A stretch of 6,166 bases of DNA from positions 1 to 6,166 of the forward strand of contig JBBQVB010000137.1 of assembly GCA_038211965.1 (NCBI GenBank). The letters run 5' to 3'. Within the stretch, counting starts at the first letter, position 1. Each line of letters begins with the position of its first letter. Source of the DNA: Glacieibacterium sp038211965 (GTDB lineage: Bacteria > Pseudomonadota > Alphaproteobacteria > Sphingomonadales > Sphingomonadaceae). The translations under genes and the position numbers were made by a program. The notes under the pieces are model-generated. The model searched no databases and was not told where the DNA came from. It was given only the letters and a program-made list of their open reading frames with translations. Positions 1 to 5,550 of this stretch are shown piece after piece.

Positions 1-733
1 GCACGATATCGACCGTCTGCGATTCAACCGAATGGAGCAAAGTCGTCGCGGCGGTGACGAAGACGATGTTGAACAGGCTGGTGCCGACGACGACGCCTGT
101 CGACATGCCGAGCAGATAGATCATCGCCGGCACCATGATGAAGCCGCCGCCGATGCCCATGATGACGGTCAGGATGCCGACCCCGACCCCCAGTCCGAAC
201 GGCGCGAGCGGCGAGATGTACAGCCCCGATTTGTAGAAACGCACCTTCCACGGCAGCGCCGCGATCCACCGGTTGTGCGGATGCCGCCGGTCCGCGACCT
301 TGACGCCCGCGCGGCTGCGCCGGACCGCGCCGACCGCTTCCTTGAGCATCAGCCCGCCGACCGTCCCCAGAAACAGCACGTAGATGATGTTGATCGTGAC
401 ATCGATCTGGCCGAGCGACTTGAGAAGGGCGAACAGCACCGATCCCAGCCCCGCGCCGACGAGCCCGCCCGCGATCAGCACGCCGCCCATCTTCACGTCG
501 ACGCCGCCGCGCCGCCAGTACGCCAGCGCCCCCGACACGCTCGCGCCGGTGATCTGCGTCGCCGAAGACGCCACCGCGATGGCGGGCGGGATACCGTAGA
601 AGATCAGCAGCGGGGTGGTCAGGAACCCGCCGCCGACGCCGAACATCCCAGACAGAAACCCGACCAGCGCGCCCAGCCCGACGATGATGAAGACGTTGAC
701 CGACATTTCGGCGATGGGGAGGTAGATCGACAC
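1..733 (-). CDS. TauE/SafE-family membrane transporter (putative sulfite/organosulfonate exporter), C-terminus cut by the window edge
   Basis: Polytopic inner-membrane protein of the TauE/SafE family (PF01925), whose members are thought to move small anions such as sulfite or sulfoacetate; the substrate here is unknown. I translated 244 residues by hand. Two homologous halves are visible, each with the family's glycine motif: 'MFGVGGGFLTTP' (residues 30-41) and 'MGIGGGFIMVP' (192-202). Each is followed by a hydrophobic stretch and a Gly/Ser/Thr-rich segment ('ATQITGASVSG', 'VGTSLFNIVFVTAATT'). A basic linker (about 138-155, 'RRSRAGVKVADRRHPHNR') separates the halves. The family is usually about 300 residues, so roughly 60 C-terminal residues lie beyond base 1. 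I chose GTG at 731-733 because 'VSIYLPIAEMSVN' resembles the N-terminus I recall for sphingomonad homologues. The frame stays open upstream to a stop at 875-877. ATG at 704-706 is the alternative, and neither start has a clear ribosome binding site. It lies downstream of the exonuclease gene but is separated by a repeat-rich gap, so it is probably transcribed separately. Confidence 0.9.
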   Translation of the reverse strand, partial: MSIYLPIAEMSVNVFIIVGLGALVGFLSGMFGVGGGFLTTPLLIFYGIPPAIAVASSATQITGASVSGALAYWRRGGVDVKMGGVLIAGGLVGAGLGSVLFALLKSLGQIDVTINIIYVLFLGTVGGLMLKEAVGAVRRSRAGVKVADRRHPHNRWIAALPWKVRFYKSGLYISPLAPFGLGVGVGILTVIMGIGGGFIMVPAMIYLLGMSTGVVVGTSLFNIVFVTAATTLLHSVESQTVDIV

Positions 734-800
734 GCCCGCGACGATAGCGAGGGTGAGGGGGGAGCGCGACCCCTCAGGCGGGGGCCAGCTTGCGAACTGA

Positions 801-814
801 ACGCGCGCGCGCGT
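801..814. repeat. 14-bp alternating CG palindrome upstream of the TauE/SafE gene
   Basis: The bases ACGCGCGCGCGCGT form a perfect self-complementary alternating purine-pyrimidine tract, 67 bp upstream of the chosen TauE/SafE start. Such tracts can adopt a left-handed helix under supercoiling. Shorter (CG)n runs also occur inside the receptor and lexA coding regions, so base composition may be the whole explanation. Confidence 0.5.
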
Positions 815-937
815 GGCGTGACAGCGGCGGCCGTCGCGGCTAAACCGGTTCAGGGGAGCCAAGCAGTTGAGCCGTCAGCACATTAACGCCTATCGTGCTC
901 ATCTGAGGAAGCTGCACGCCGTCAGCGGCAGTCGCAA

Positions 938-963
938 CGAAGGCGTCGTTAGTGCCGCCTTCG
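938..963. other. Hairpin with 8-bp stem and 10-nt loop, function unknown
   Basis: CGAAGGCG (938-945) pairs perfectly with CGCCTTCG (956-963) around a 10-base loop. No T-run follows on either strand, so it does not look like a standard intrinsic terminator. It differs in sequence from the neighbouring CCCTCCCT-core repeats. It could affect the leader or promoter of the TauE/SafE gene or be a remnant of a longer repeat unit. Confidence 0.45.
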
Positions 964-974
964 GCAAACTTTCC

Positions 975-1016
975 CTTCTCCCCTCCCTCTTCAGGGAGGG
1001 GTCGGGGGTGGGTGCG
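975..1016 (+). repeat. GC-rich palindromic repeat, copy A (inverted partner at 1089-1130)
   Basis: A 42-bp unit whose left half is a perfect hairpin: CCCCTCCCT (980-988), loop CTTC, AGGGAGGGG (993-1001). The tail GTCGGGGGTGGGTGCG follows. The reverse complement of 1089-1130 matches it at 40 of 42 positions. I recall similar intergenic units in many sphingomonad genomes, so it is probably one member of a dispersed REP-like family. Confidence 0.8.
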
Positions 1017-1088
1017 AGCGCCTTCGCGAGCCTCTTGCTGTCCCGTTGCCCGATGAAGCGCGGCGCTGACGCGCGGGGCGAAGTGCCC

Positions 1089-1130
1089 CGCACCCACCCC
1101 CGGCCCCTCCCTGAAGAGGGAGGGGGGAAG
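1089..1130 (-). repeat. GC-rich palindromic repeat, copy B, inverted relative to copy A
   Basis: Read on the minus strand this is copy A with two C-for-T differences. The hairpin is CCCCTCCCT (1104-1112), loop GAAG, AGGGAGGGG (1117-1125), read on the plus strand. Together with copy A it makes a 42-bp inverted repeat with a 72-bp spacer, so a much larger stem-loop can also form. It begins 36 bp past the exonuclease stop in transcription direction and may help end that transcript, although no T-run follows. Confidence 0.8.
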
Positions 1131-1136
1131 CAAGGG

Positions 1137-1154
1137 CCTCCCTGAAGCGGGAGG
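1137..1154 (-). terminator. Short hairpin just after the exonuclease stop, possible terminator
   Basis: CCTCCC (1137-1142) pairs with GGGAGG (1149-1154) around a six-base loop, 12 bp past the exonuclease stop codon in transcription direction. It carries the central part of the 42-bp repeats (CCTCCCTGAAG) but lacks their GGGGGTGGGTG tail, so it looks like a partial third copy. With the copy B hairpin just beyond it, it could act as a tandem transcription barrier. There is no U-tract, so an intrinsic terminator call is tentative. Confidence 0.4.
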
Positions 1155-1166
1155 GGGGGAGGCGAG

Positions 1167-2168
1167 TCAGTCGTCCTCGTCTTCCTTGCCCACCAGATCG
1201 AGCGCGCGGGCCTTCATCTGGCGGGTCCGGCACCAGTGGACGAGCGCCTCCTCGCGGCCGTGCGTCACCCACACCTCCGACGGCGCGAGTTCGGCGCAGG
1301 TCGTGGTCAATTCGTCCCAATCGGCGTGGTCGGAGATGATCAGCGGGAGTTCGACGAGTTTCTGGACGGCGCGCTGGCGGACGCGCATCCAGCCCGAGGC
1401 CATCGCGGTGATCGGCTCGGGCAGGCGGCGGCTCCAGCGGTCGTTGAGCGCCGACGGCGGGGCCATGACGATGCTCCCCTTCAGGTCGGCGGCCTTCATA
1501 CCCGCTGCGGGACGCAAATCGCCAAGATCGACGCCAAGCGCGCCGTAGAGGTCGCAGAGCCGCTGCAGCGCTCCGTGGATATAGATCGGCGCATCGTGGC
1601 CGAGGCCGCGCAGCTCGGCGATGACGCGCTGTGCCTTGCCGAGCGCATAGGCCCCGATCAGCACGCAGCGGTCGGGGTTGGCGGCGAGCGCGGTCAGCGC
1701 CTTGGCGGCCTCGCCTGCCGTCGGCGGGTGGCGGAACACCGGCAGGCCGAAGGTCGCTTCGGTAACGAAGATGTCGCACGGCACGGGTTCGAACGCCGCG
1801 CAGGTCGGGTCGGTGCGGCGCTTGTAGTCGCCCGACACGACGATGCGCTCGCCCCGGTGCTCGAGGACGATCTGCGCCGAGCCCAGGACGTGGCCGGCCG
1901 GAACGAAGCGCACGCCGACGTCGCCGACGCGGACCGTCTCGCCGTACCCGACGCCCTGGCCGCCGAGCTGCTCACCGTAGCGGACGTCCATGATCGCCAG
2001 CGTCGCGCGGGTCGCCATGACCTTGCCGTGGCCGCTGCGCGCGTGGTCGGCGTGGCCGTGGGTGACGAGGGCGCGATCCTTGGGCGTCGACGGGTCGATC
2101 CAGAAATCGCCGGGGACGACGTGGATGCCCTCGGGGTGCGGGACAAGCCAGGAACCGGGGGCGGGCAT
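1167..2168 (-). CDS. Ligase-associated DNA damage response exonuclease (metallo-beta-lactamase/beta-CASP fold)
   Basis: A 333-residue metallo-beta-lactamase/beta-CASP protein resembling the bacterial 'ligase-associated DNA exonuclease' family, once annotated as an mRNA 3'-end processing factor; it should process DNA ends in the cytoplasm. Metal ligands are visible: 'THGHADH' (36-42, the HxHxDH motif), 'AGHVLGS' (H93), 'SGDYK' (D114) and an acidic residue in 'TEATF' (E137). The beta-CASP region contains 'GAYALGKAQR' (172-181), 'SDHADWDE' (279-286) and 'VTHGREE' (301-307). The N-terminal 'GSWLVPHPEGIHVVPGDFWIDP' area and the length fit the family. The tail is acidic (EDEDD). The ATG at 2166-2168 suits homologue N-termini as I recall them, though no good ribosome binding site precedes it. 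In related genomes this gene usually precedes an ATP-dependent DNA ligase and a helicase. Here the next gene is a TauE/SafE transporter, so it stands alone. No GTTC-N7-GTTC box lies in the 108 bp upstream. Confidence 0.92.
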   Translation of the reverse strand: MPAPGSWLVPHPEGIHVVPGDFWIDPSTPKDRALVTHGHADHARSGHGKVMATRATLAIMDVRYGEQLGGQGVGYGETVRVGDVGVRFVPAGHVLGSAQIVLEHRGERIVVSGDYKRRTDPTCAAFEPVPCDIFVTEATFGLPVFRHPPTAGEAAKALTALAANPDRCVLIGAYALGKAQRVIAELRGLGHDAPIYIHGALQRLCDLYGALGVDLGDLRPAAGMKAADLKGSIVMAPPSALNDRWSRRLPEPITAMASGWMRVRQRAVQKLVELPLIISDHADWDELTTTCAELAPSEVWVTHGREEALVHWCRTRQMKARALDLVGKEDEDD

Positions 2169-2180
2169 GCGAGGGATGTG

Positions 2181-2192
2181 GGGCGCGCGCCC
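2181..2192. repeat. 12-bp GC palindrome upstream of the exonuclease start
   Basis: GGGCGCGCGCCC is a perfect palindrome 12 bp upstream of the exonuclease start codon. On the plus strand it is followed by GGTTTT, but no plus-strand gene ends here. It might block the leader or be a protein-binding site; composition alone could also produce it. Confidence 0.4.
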
Positions 2193-2230
2193 GGTTTTAC
2201 GAGGGCGGCCTGGCTCTTCCCCCGAGCCTG

Positions 2231-2267
2231 CCCCTCCCGGTTCGCCAGTGCGCTCGATCGGGAGGGG
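2231..2267 (-). terminator. Hairpin after the TonB-dependent receptor, terminator-like repeat
   Basis: CCCCTCCCG (2231-2239) pairs perfectly over 9 bp with CGGGAGGGG (2259-2267) around a 19-base loop. It begins 9 bp beyond the receptor stop in transcription direction and ends before the exonuclease start. It shares the CCCCTCCC core with the repeats at 975-1154 but has a longer and different loop. Position suggests termination or mRNA 3'-end protection for the receptor transcript. No T-run follows, so some read-through into the exonuclease gene is possible. Confidence 0.5.
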
Positions 2268-2276
2268 AGGGGGAGG

Positions 2277-4652
2277 TCAGAAGTTGAACCGGCCCGTCAC
2301 GCCAAAGATGGTGTCGGCTTCGCGCGGGATCAGGTAGCGGTACGAGCCACCCGGCCCGCCGGTCTGTATCGCGGCGGCGAAGCTGTTGCCGAAGACGTTC
2401 TTGATATAGCCCGTCAGCTTGAAGCGGTCGTTCTTCTCGATCAGCGAGACCTGCACGTCGGCGAGAACGTACGACGGGATCGTCGTCGCGGTGCGCACCG
2501 CCGGATCGGGCGACAACTGCGACAGCTGGTCGTCGGTGACGGTCGCGTTGCCCGCGAACGCGATGTCGACGGGCCCGCCGGTGACGATGCGATAGTCGGC
2601 GGTCAGGCTCGCCTTGTTCTTGGGCGCGCTGGTCAGCTGCGTGCCGTTGGGGATGGCCTGGCTGGCGTTGGCACCGGGCGGCAGCAGGAACCGGTCGATG
2701 TGCGCGTCGGTATAGGCATAGCCGAAGGTCAGCGTGAAGGCGCGGCTGAAGCGTCCGATGACGTCGATCTCGATGCCGCGCGTCGATACCGTGCCGGCAT
2801 TGGTCAAGCGCGTCGTCTGCACGCCATTGACGAAATCGGGGTTGTTTGCCTGGAAATTCTTGTACTTGGCGTAGAAACCTGCAAGGTTCACGTTGAGATG
2901 GCCGTCGAGCCAAGTATTCTTGAGGCCGACTTCGTAGCTGTCGGCAGTCTCGGCGGCGATGACGTTGGTGTTGATCGTCGCCATATTGTAGAAGACGTTA
3001 TAGGCGGGACCCTTATAGCCGCGCGCATAGGTCGCGTAGACCATGTTGTCATGCGTCAGATCGAACTGAACCCCGGCGCGGCCCGACAGGTTGTTCTTGG
3101 TCGTCGACGCGGTGAATGGGATGCCGTTCGACGGACCGGCGAGGAAGCCGCCCGCCGGGTTGATCGCGCCGTTATTGTAGACACCGGCATCGAAATTGGT
3201 GCCGATGCCGGGTCCGGCGAGTGTGGTGCGCCGGATGTGATCGACATCGAGCGTATCGTGGGTATAGCGCAGCCCGCCGATGACGCGCAGCGTTTCGGTG
3301 ACGTGGAAGGTCGCCTGGCCGAATGCCGACAGGTTTTTGAAGGTCGAGCCGAACACCGCCGTTCCCGTGGGGAAGGTCGACGGCGCCGCCAGCGGGCTGC
3401 TGCACGGCGTCAGCGCGGCGGGGGCGGGGGGCGTCAGCGCAGCGCAGACGATGTCGCTGCGCGTGAAGGTCCGGTCCGAGCGCGCGCGCGAGTAATAGCC
3501 GCCGATGACGTAGTCGAGCTTCTGCTTGCCAGGCGAGGTCAGGCGGATTTCCTGGCTGAAGGTGTTACCGGTCTGCGGGCCGTCGTCGTGGAGCTGGTTG
3601 AAGCCGATATAGGCCTGCGGCAGGAAGTCGCCGTCGCGAATCTCGCGGTTGTCGAAGCGGCGGTAGGCGGTGATCGACGTCAGCGTGCCGATCGCTCCGA
3701 CGTCGAGGTCGCCCTGCAGCGAGCCGCCGTAACCCTTCTCGATCGTGCGGGTGACGAGGTTCTGCGCGATCTGGCGCGAGTTTACGTCGCGCGGCGTCGG
3801 CAGTGCGGTCGCGGTGGCGTTGTTCGGCAGCGTGCCGATGACCTCGGCGCAGCAGTCGTCGTCGTTCTTATGATAGTCGCCGATAATCGTGAAGTTGAGC
3901 TTGTCGCTGACCTCGGCGGTAACGAGCCCGCGGATGCCATAATGCTTGTAGCCATTGACCTGGCGCTGAACATTGGGTGCAGCGTTGTAGATATTGCCGT
4001 CGTACTGCGAATAAAAACCGGTGAAGCGTCCCTTGACCATCGAGTTGAACGGCACGTCGACGGCGGCGCGCGCGCGATATTCCTTCTTCGAGAAATAGCC
4101 GCCCTCGACGAAGCCGCCGAAATCGTCGCCGGGACGCTTCGAGACGATGTTGATGACGCCCGCGCTGGCGTTCTTGCCGAACAACGTTCCCTGCGGGCCG
4201 CGCAGCACCTCGAGACGCTCGATATCGACGAGGTCGTTGAACGCCTCGCCGGCGCGGCTCAGCACGACACCGTCGAGTACCGCCGACACCGATGGCTCGG
4301 CCGCGATCGAGAAGTTCGCCGTGCCGATCCCGCGCAGGAACAGGAACTGGTTGATCGTCGTCCCCGATTTGCGGAAGTTGAGCGAGGGGACGAGATACTG
4401 CGCGTTCTCGATGTTGAGGCCGCCCTGACGTTCGAGCAGTGCTCCCGAGACGACGCTGACCGCCACCGGCACGTCCTGCAGCCGTTCCGAACGCTTCTGC
4501 GCGGTGACGATGATCTCGCCGCTGTCGAGATCCGCCCCGTCGGCGGCGGCGACCTGTGGCGCGGTGGCGCCCGGCGCCGGCGTCTGGGCGAAGGCGGCAG
4601 CGGCGGTCAGCGCAAGGACCGCAGTCCCGGCAAGCGTCAGCGAACGGATCAA
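2277..4652 (-). CDS. TonB-dependent outer-membrane receptor, ligand unknown
   Basis: Outer-membrane active transporter of 791 residues that should import a large substrate (siderophore, vitamin or plant-derived compound) using TonB/ExbBD energy. An N-terminal signal peptide reads 'IRSLTLAGTAVLALTAAAAFA' (2-22, written as read), with likely cleavage after AFA. The TonB box is 'EIIVTAQK' (46-53). The plug domain (about 46-172) contains 'DVPVAVSVVSG' and the conserved 'VLRGPQGTLFGKNASAGVI' (149-167). The beta-barrel fills the rest and ends in 'GVTGRFNF' with the terminal Phe typical of outer-membrane barrels. Two cysteine-bearing loops, 'DDDCCAEV' (264-271) and C403/C417, may form external disulfides. 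I chose TTG at 4650-4652 because a GGGGGG tract precedes it and the signal peptide then starts properly. An ATG at 4695-4697 would add 15 charged residues. No siderophore-synthesis or regulator genes are nearby, so the ligand cannot be inferred. Confidence 0.95.
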   Translation of the reverse strand: MIRSLTLAGTAVLALTAAAAFAQTPAPGATAPQVAAADGADLDSGEIIVTAQKRSERLQDVPVAVSVVSGALLERQGGLNIENAQYLVPSLNFRKSGTTINQFLFLRGIGTANFSIAAEPSVSAVLDGVVLSRAGEAFNDLVDIERLEVLRGPQGTLFGKNASAGVINIVSKRPGDDFGGFVEGGYFSKKEYRARAAVDVPFNSMVKGRFTGFYSQYDGNIYNAAPNVQRQVNGYKHYGIRGLVTAEVSDKLNFTIIGDYHKNDDDCCAEVIGTLPNNATATALPTPRDVNSRQIAQNLVTRTIEKGYGGSLQGDLDVGAIGTLTSITAYRRFDNREIRDGDFLPQAYIGFNQLHDDGPQTGNTFSQEIRLTSPGKQKLDYVIGGYYSRARSDRTFTRSDIVCAALTPPAPAALTPCSSPLAAPSTFPTGTAVFGSTFKNLSAFGQATFHVTETLRVIGGLRYTHDTLDVDHIRRTTLAGPGIGTNFDAGVYNNGAINPAGGFLAGPSNGIPFTASTTKNNLSGRAGVQFDLTHDNMVYATYARGYKGPAYNVFYNMATINTNVIAAETADSYEVGLKNTWLDGHLNVNLAGFYAKYKNFQANNPDFVNGVQTTRLTNAGTVSTRGIEIDVIGRFSRAFTLTFGYAYTDAHIDRFLLPPGANASQAIPNGTQLTSAPKNKASLTADYRIVTGGPVDIAFAGNATVTDDQLSQLSPDPAVRTATTIPSYVLADVQVSLIEKNDRFKLTGYIKNVFGNSFAAAIQTGGPGGSYRYLIPREADTIFGVTGRFNF

Positions 4653-4809
4653 GGTCGTATCCCCCCAAAGATCGGGCTGACGGTCGCGCCGCCGCACTCG
4701 TGGGTGTGTCTTAGCGGCGCAGCGCGGTCACGAAAGCGATTTTTGCCCGCTGCAAAGCTCGGCTGCCGGGTGGGACATTTTTGTTACAGGTACGTTGCGA
4801 CCCACGCCG
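4653..4809 (-). other. 157-bp gap between lexA and the receptor, probable receptor promoter region
   Basis: The segment holds an AT-rich patch (TGTAACAAAAATGTC on the minus strand, within 4774-4788) that stands out against the GC-rich surroundings, just after the lexA stop. A weak candidate pair, TTTCGT and TAAGAC 16 bp apart, lies nearer the receptor (4708-4735). No strong terminator for lexA is visible; the only inverted match is a 5-bp GTGGG/CCCAC stem with a long loop. The receptor may therefore have its own promoter here with some read-through from lexA. Confidence 0.35.
4661..4666 (-). promoter_or_regulatory. Ribosome binding site supporting a TTG start for the receptor
   Basis: On the minus strand GGGGGG is followed by ATACGACC and then TTG. 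The 8-base spacing suits initiation at 4652, and the leader peptide beginning there is a normal signal sequence. The upstream ATG at 4695-4697 has no comparable purine-rich tract at the right distance. Confidence 0.6.
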
Positions 4810-5490
4810 TCAGCCGTAGCGCCGCAAAAGCCCTGCGAGCTTGCCCTGCACCTTGACGCGCGACGGCAGATAATGCTGCGGACTGTGCATCGCGTTCGCC
4901 GGGTCGAGGCGGATCATGCCCTTCTCGTGGCGCAGATATTTGAGCGTCGCCTCGGCATTGTCGACGAGCGCGACGACGATATCGCCGTCGCGCGCGGTCT
5001 CGCAGCGCTTTACCAGTGCATAGTCGCCATCGAAAATCCCCGCGTCGATCATCGAATCCCCCGACACTTCGAGGGCGTAGTGGTCGCCCGGTCCGAGCAG
5101 CGCGGCAGGCACGCTGAGCGAGCGGTCGCTCTCGAGCGCTTCCATTGGCAGGCCCGCCGCGATGCGCCCGTGCAGCGGCACCTCGATGACGTCGTTGGCG
5201 GGCTGCGGCGCGGTCCGGCGCTTCGAGAAATCGGCATGGATGACGCTGCTCTCCGGTGCCGGTGCAGCGGCACGGACTTCGGGCATCTTGAGCACCTCGA
5301 GCGCGCGCGCGCGATTGGGCAGGCGGCGGATGAAGGCGCGTTCCTCGAGCGCGTTGATCAGGCGGTGCACCCCGCTCTTGGATTTGAGCGCGAGCGCGTC
5401 CTTCATTTCCTCGAACGACGGCGACACGCCGTCCTCGGCGAGCCTCGCGTCGATGAATTTCAGCAGGTCGTGTTGCTTGCGCGTCAGCAT
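4810..5490 (-). CDS. lexA: LexA repressor (SOS response transcriptional repressor, self-cleaving)
   Basis: A 226-residue SOS repressor. The N-terminal winged helix-turn-helix (about 1-65, 'MLTRKQHDLLKFIDARL', 'SKSGVHRLINALEERAFI') binds operator DNA. The C-terminal S24 peptidase domain (about 105-226) carries out RecA-stimulated self-cleavage. The catalytic Ser is in 'SGDSM' (S146) and the Lys in 'ATLKYL' (K184). The scissile Ala-Gly is in 'GRIAAGLP' (A112-G113), spaced from S146 much as in E. coli LexA. The linker (about 66-100) is longer than in E. coli LexA and contains an Ala/Pro-rich stretch, as in other alphaproteobacterial forms. I chose ATG at 5488-5490 because GGGAGG lies six bases upstream and the protein then begins with the family's N-terminus. 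An in-frame ATG at 5572-5574 would add 28 residues read from moeA sequence and is rejected. The gene follows moeA by 34 bp and has its own promoter and SOS box. Confidence 0.98.
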   Translation of the reverse strand: MLTRKQHDLLKFIDARLAEDGVSPSFEEMKDALALKSKSGVHRLINALEERAFIRRLPNRARALEVLKMPEVRAAAPAPESSVIHADFSKRRTAPQPANDVIEVPLHGRIAAGLPMEALESDRSLSVPAALLGPGDHYALEVSGDSMIDAGIFDGDYALVKRCETARDGDIVVALVDNAEATLKYLRHEKGMIRLDPANAMHSPQHYLPSRVKVQGKLAGLLRRYG

Positions 5491-5496
5491 TGCTCG

Positions 5497-5502
5497 CCTC
5501 CC
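5497..5502 (-). promoter_or_regulatory. lexA ribosome binding site
   Basis: GGGAGG on the minus strand lies six bases before the ATG at 5488-5490. This strong Shine-Dalgarno match fixes the lexA start and argues against the longer in-frame reading from 5574. Confidence 0.85.
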
Positions 5503-5507
5503 ATCGG

Positions 5508-5522
5508 GAACCAATAGGGAAC
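5508..5522 (-). promoter_or_regulatory. SOS box (LexA operator), GTTC-N7-GTTC
   Basis: On the minus strand the bases are GTTCCCTATTGGTTC, an exact match to the direct-repeat operator GTTC-N7-GTTC known for alphaproteobacterial LexA. It starts at the last base of the -10 hexamer and ends 17 bp before the lexA ATG, so bound LexA would cover the transcription start. This indicates negative autoregulation. Confidence 0.93.
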
Positions 5523-5550
5523 GATTAGGCAACACCCGGAACGAAGTCAA
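5522..5550 (-). promoter_or_regulatory. Probable lexA sigma70-type promoter inside the moeA 3' end
   Basis: On the minus strand TTGACT (5545-5550) and TAATCG (5522-5527) are 17 bp apart, an ideal spacing with a strong -35 and a weaker -10. The TAA of the -10 is also the moeA stop codon (5525-5527). The predicted start of transcription falls within the SOS box, leaving a leader of roughly 25 bases. Confidence 0.7.

Larger units (their letters stand above)
734..1166. other. 433-bp intergenic region with palindromes and inverted repeats, no credible gene
   Basis: This gap lies between the exonuclease stop and the TauE/SafE start. From the TauE side it holds a G-rich stretch, a 14-bp alternating CG palindrome, an 8-bp stem hairpin at 938-963, two inverted copies of a 42-bp GC-rich palindromic repeat, and a third short hairpin next to the exonuclease stop. 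Open frames of 64 to 97 codons cross it on both strands. Their translations are built from the repeat itself ('HPRPLPEEGG', 'PSLFREG'), and I do not regard them as genes. The promoter of the TauE/SafE gene should lie here, but I see no convincing -35/-10 pair. Confidence 0.8.

Noticed and set aside
32..886. A plus-strand open frame of 284 codons over the TauE/SafE gene.
   Set aside because: It is very rich in Arg, Asp, His and Ala with no domain, and lies antisense to a clear membrane protein with family motifs.
840..1145. Small open frames of 64-97 codons on both strands in the 734-1166 gap.
   Set aside because: Their predicted peptides are translations of the palindromic repeats ('RPLPEEGG', 'SLFREG'), lack ribosome sites, and overlap each other.
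975..1154. Possible CRISPR array, because short palindromic units recur.
   Set aside because: The full units are only two, in opposite orientation, with unequal spacing and no cas genes; this fits REP-like repeats instead.
991..1779. A minus-strand open frame of 262 codons overlapping the exonuclease C-terminal half and the repeats.
   Set aside because: It is an out-of-frame shadow of the exonuclease, with Arg/Pro-rich low-complexity sequence and no motif.
2181..2198. A plus-strand intrinsic terminator (GGGCGCGCGCCC followed by GGTTTT).
   Set aside because: No plus-strand gene exists upstream to be terminated, and the T-run is only four bases.
2169..2276. A possible SOS box upstream of the exonuclease.
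   Set aside because: Only one GTTC half-site (2240-2243) is present, and the bases at the partner position are CGCT.
1236..4856. A plus-strand open frame of about 1206 codons running antisense through the exonuclease and receptor genes.
   Set aside because: It mirrors two well-supported minus-strand genes. Its translation is dominated by Arg, Ala, Asp, Gly and Val with no recognisable domain, as expected when a GC-rich gene is read on the opposite strand.
4795..5517. A plus-strand open frame of 240 codons antisense to lexA.
   Set aside because: lexA is certain from its catalytic residues, ribosome site and operator; the antisense product shows no domain.
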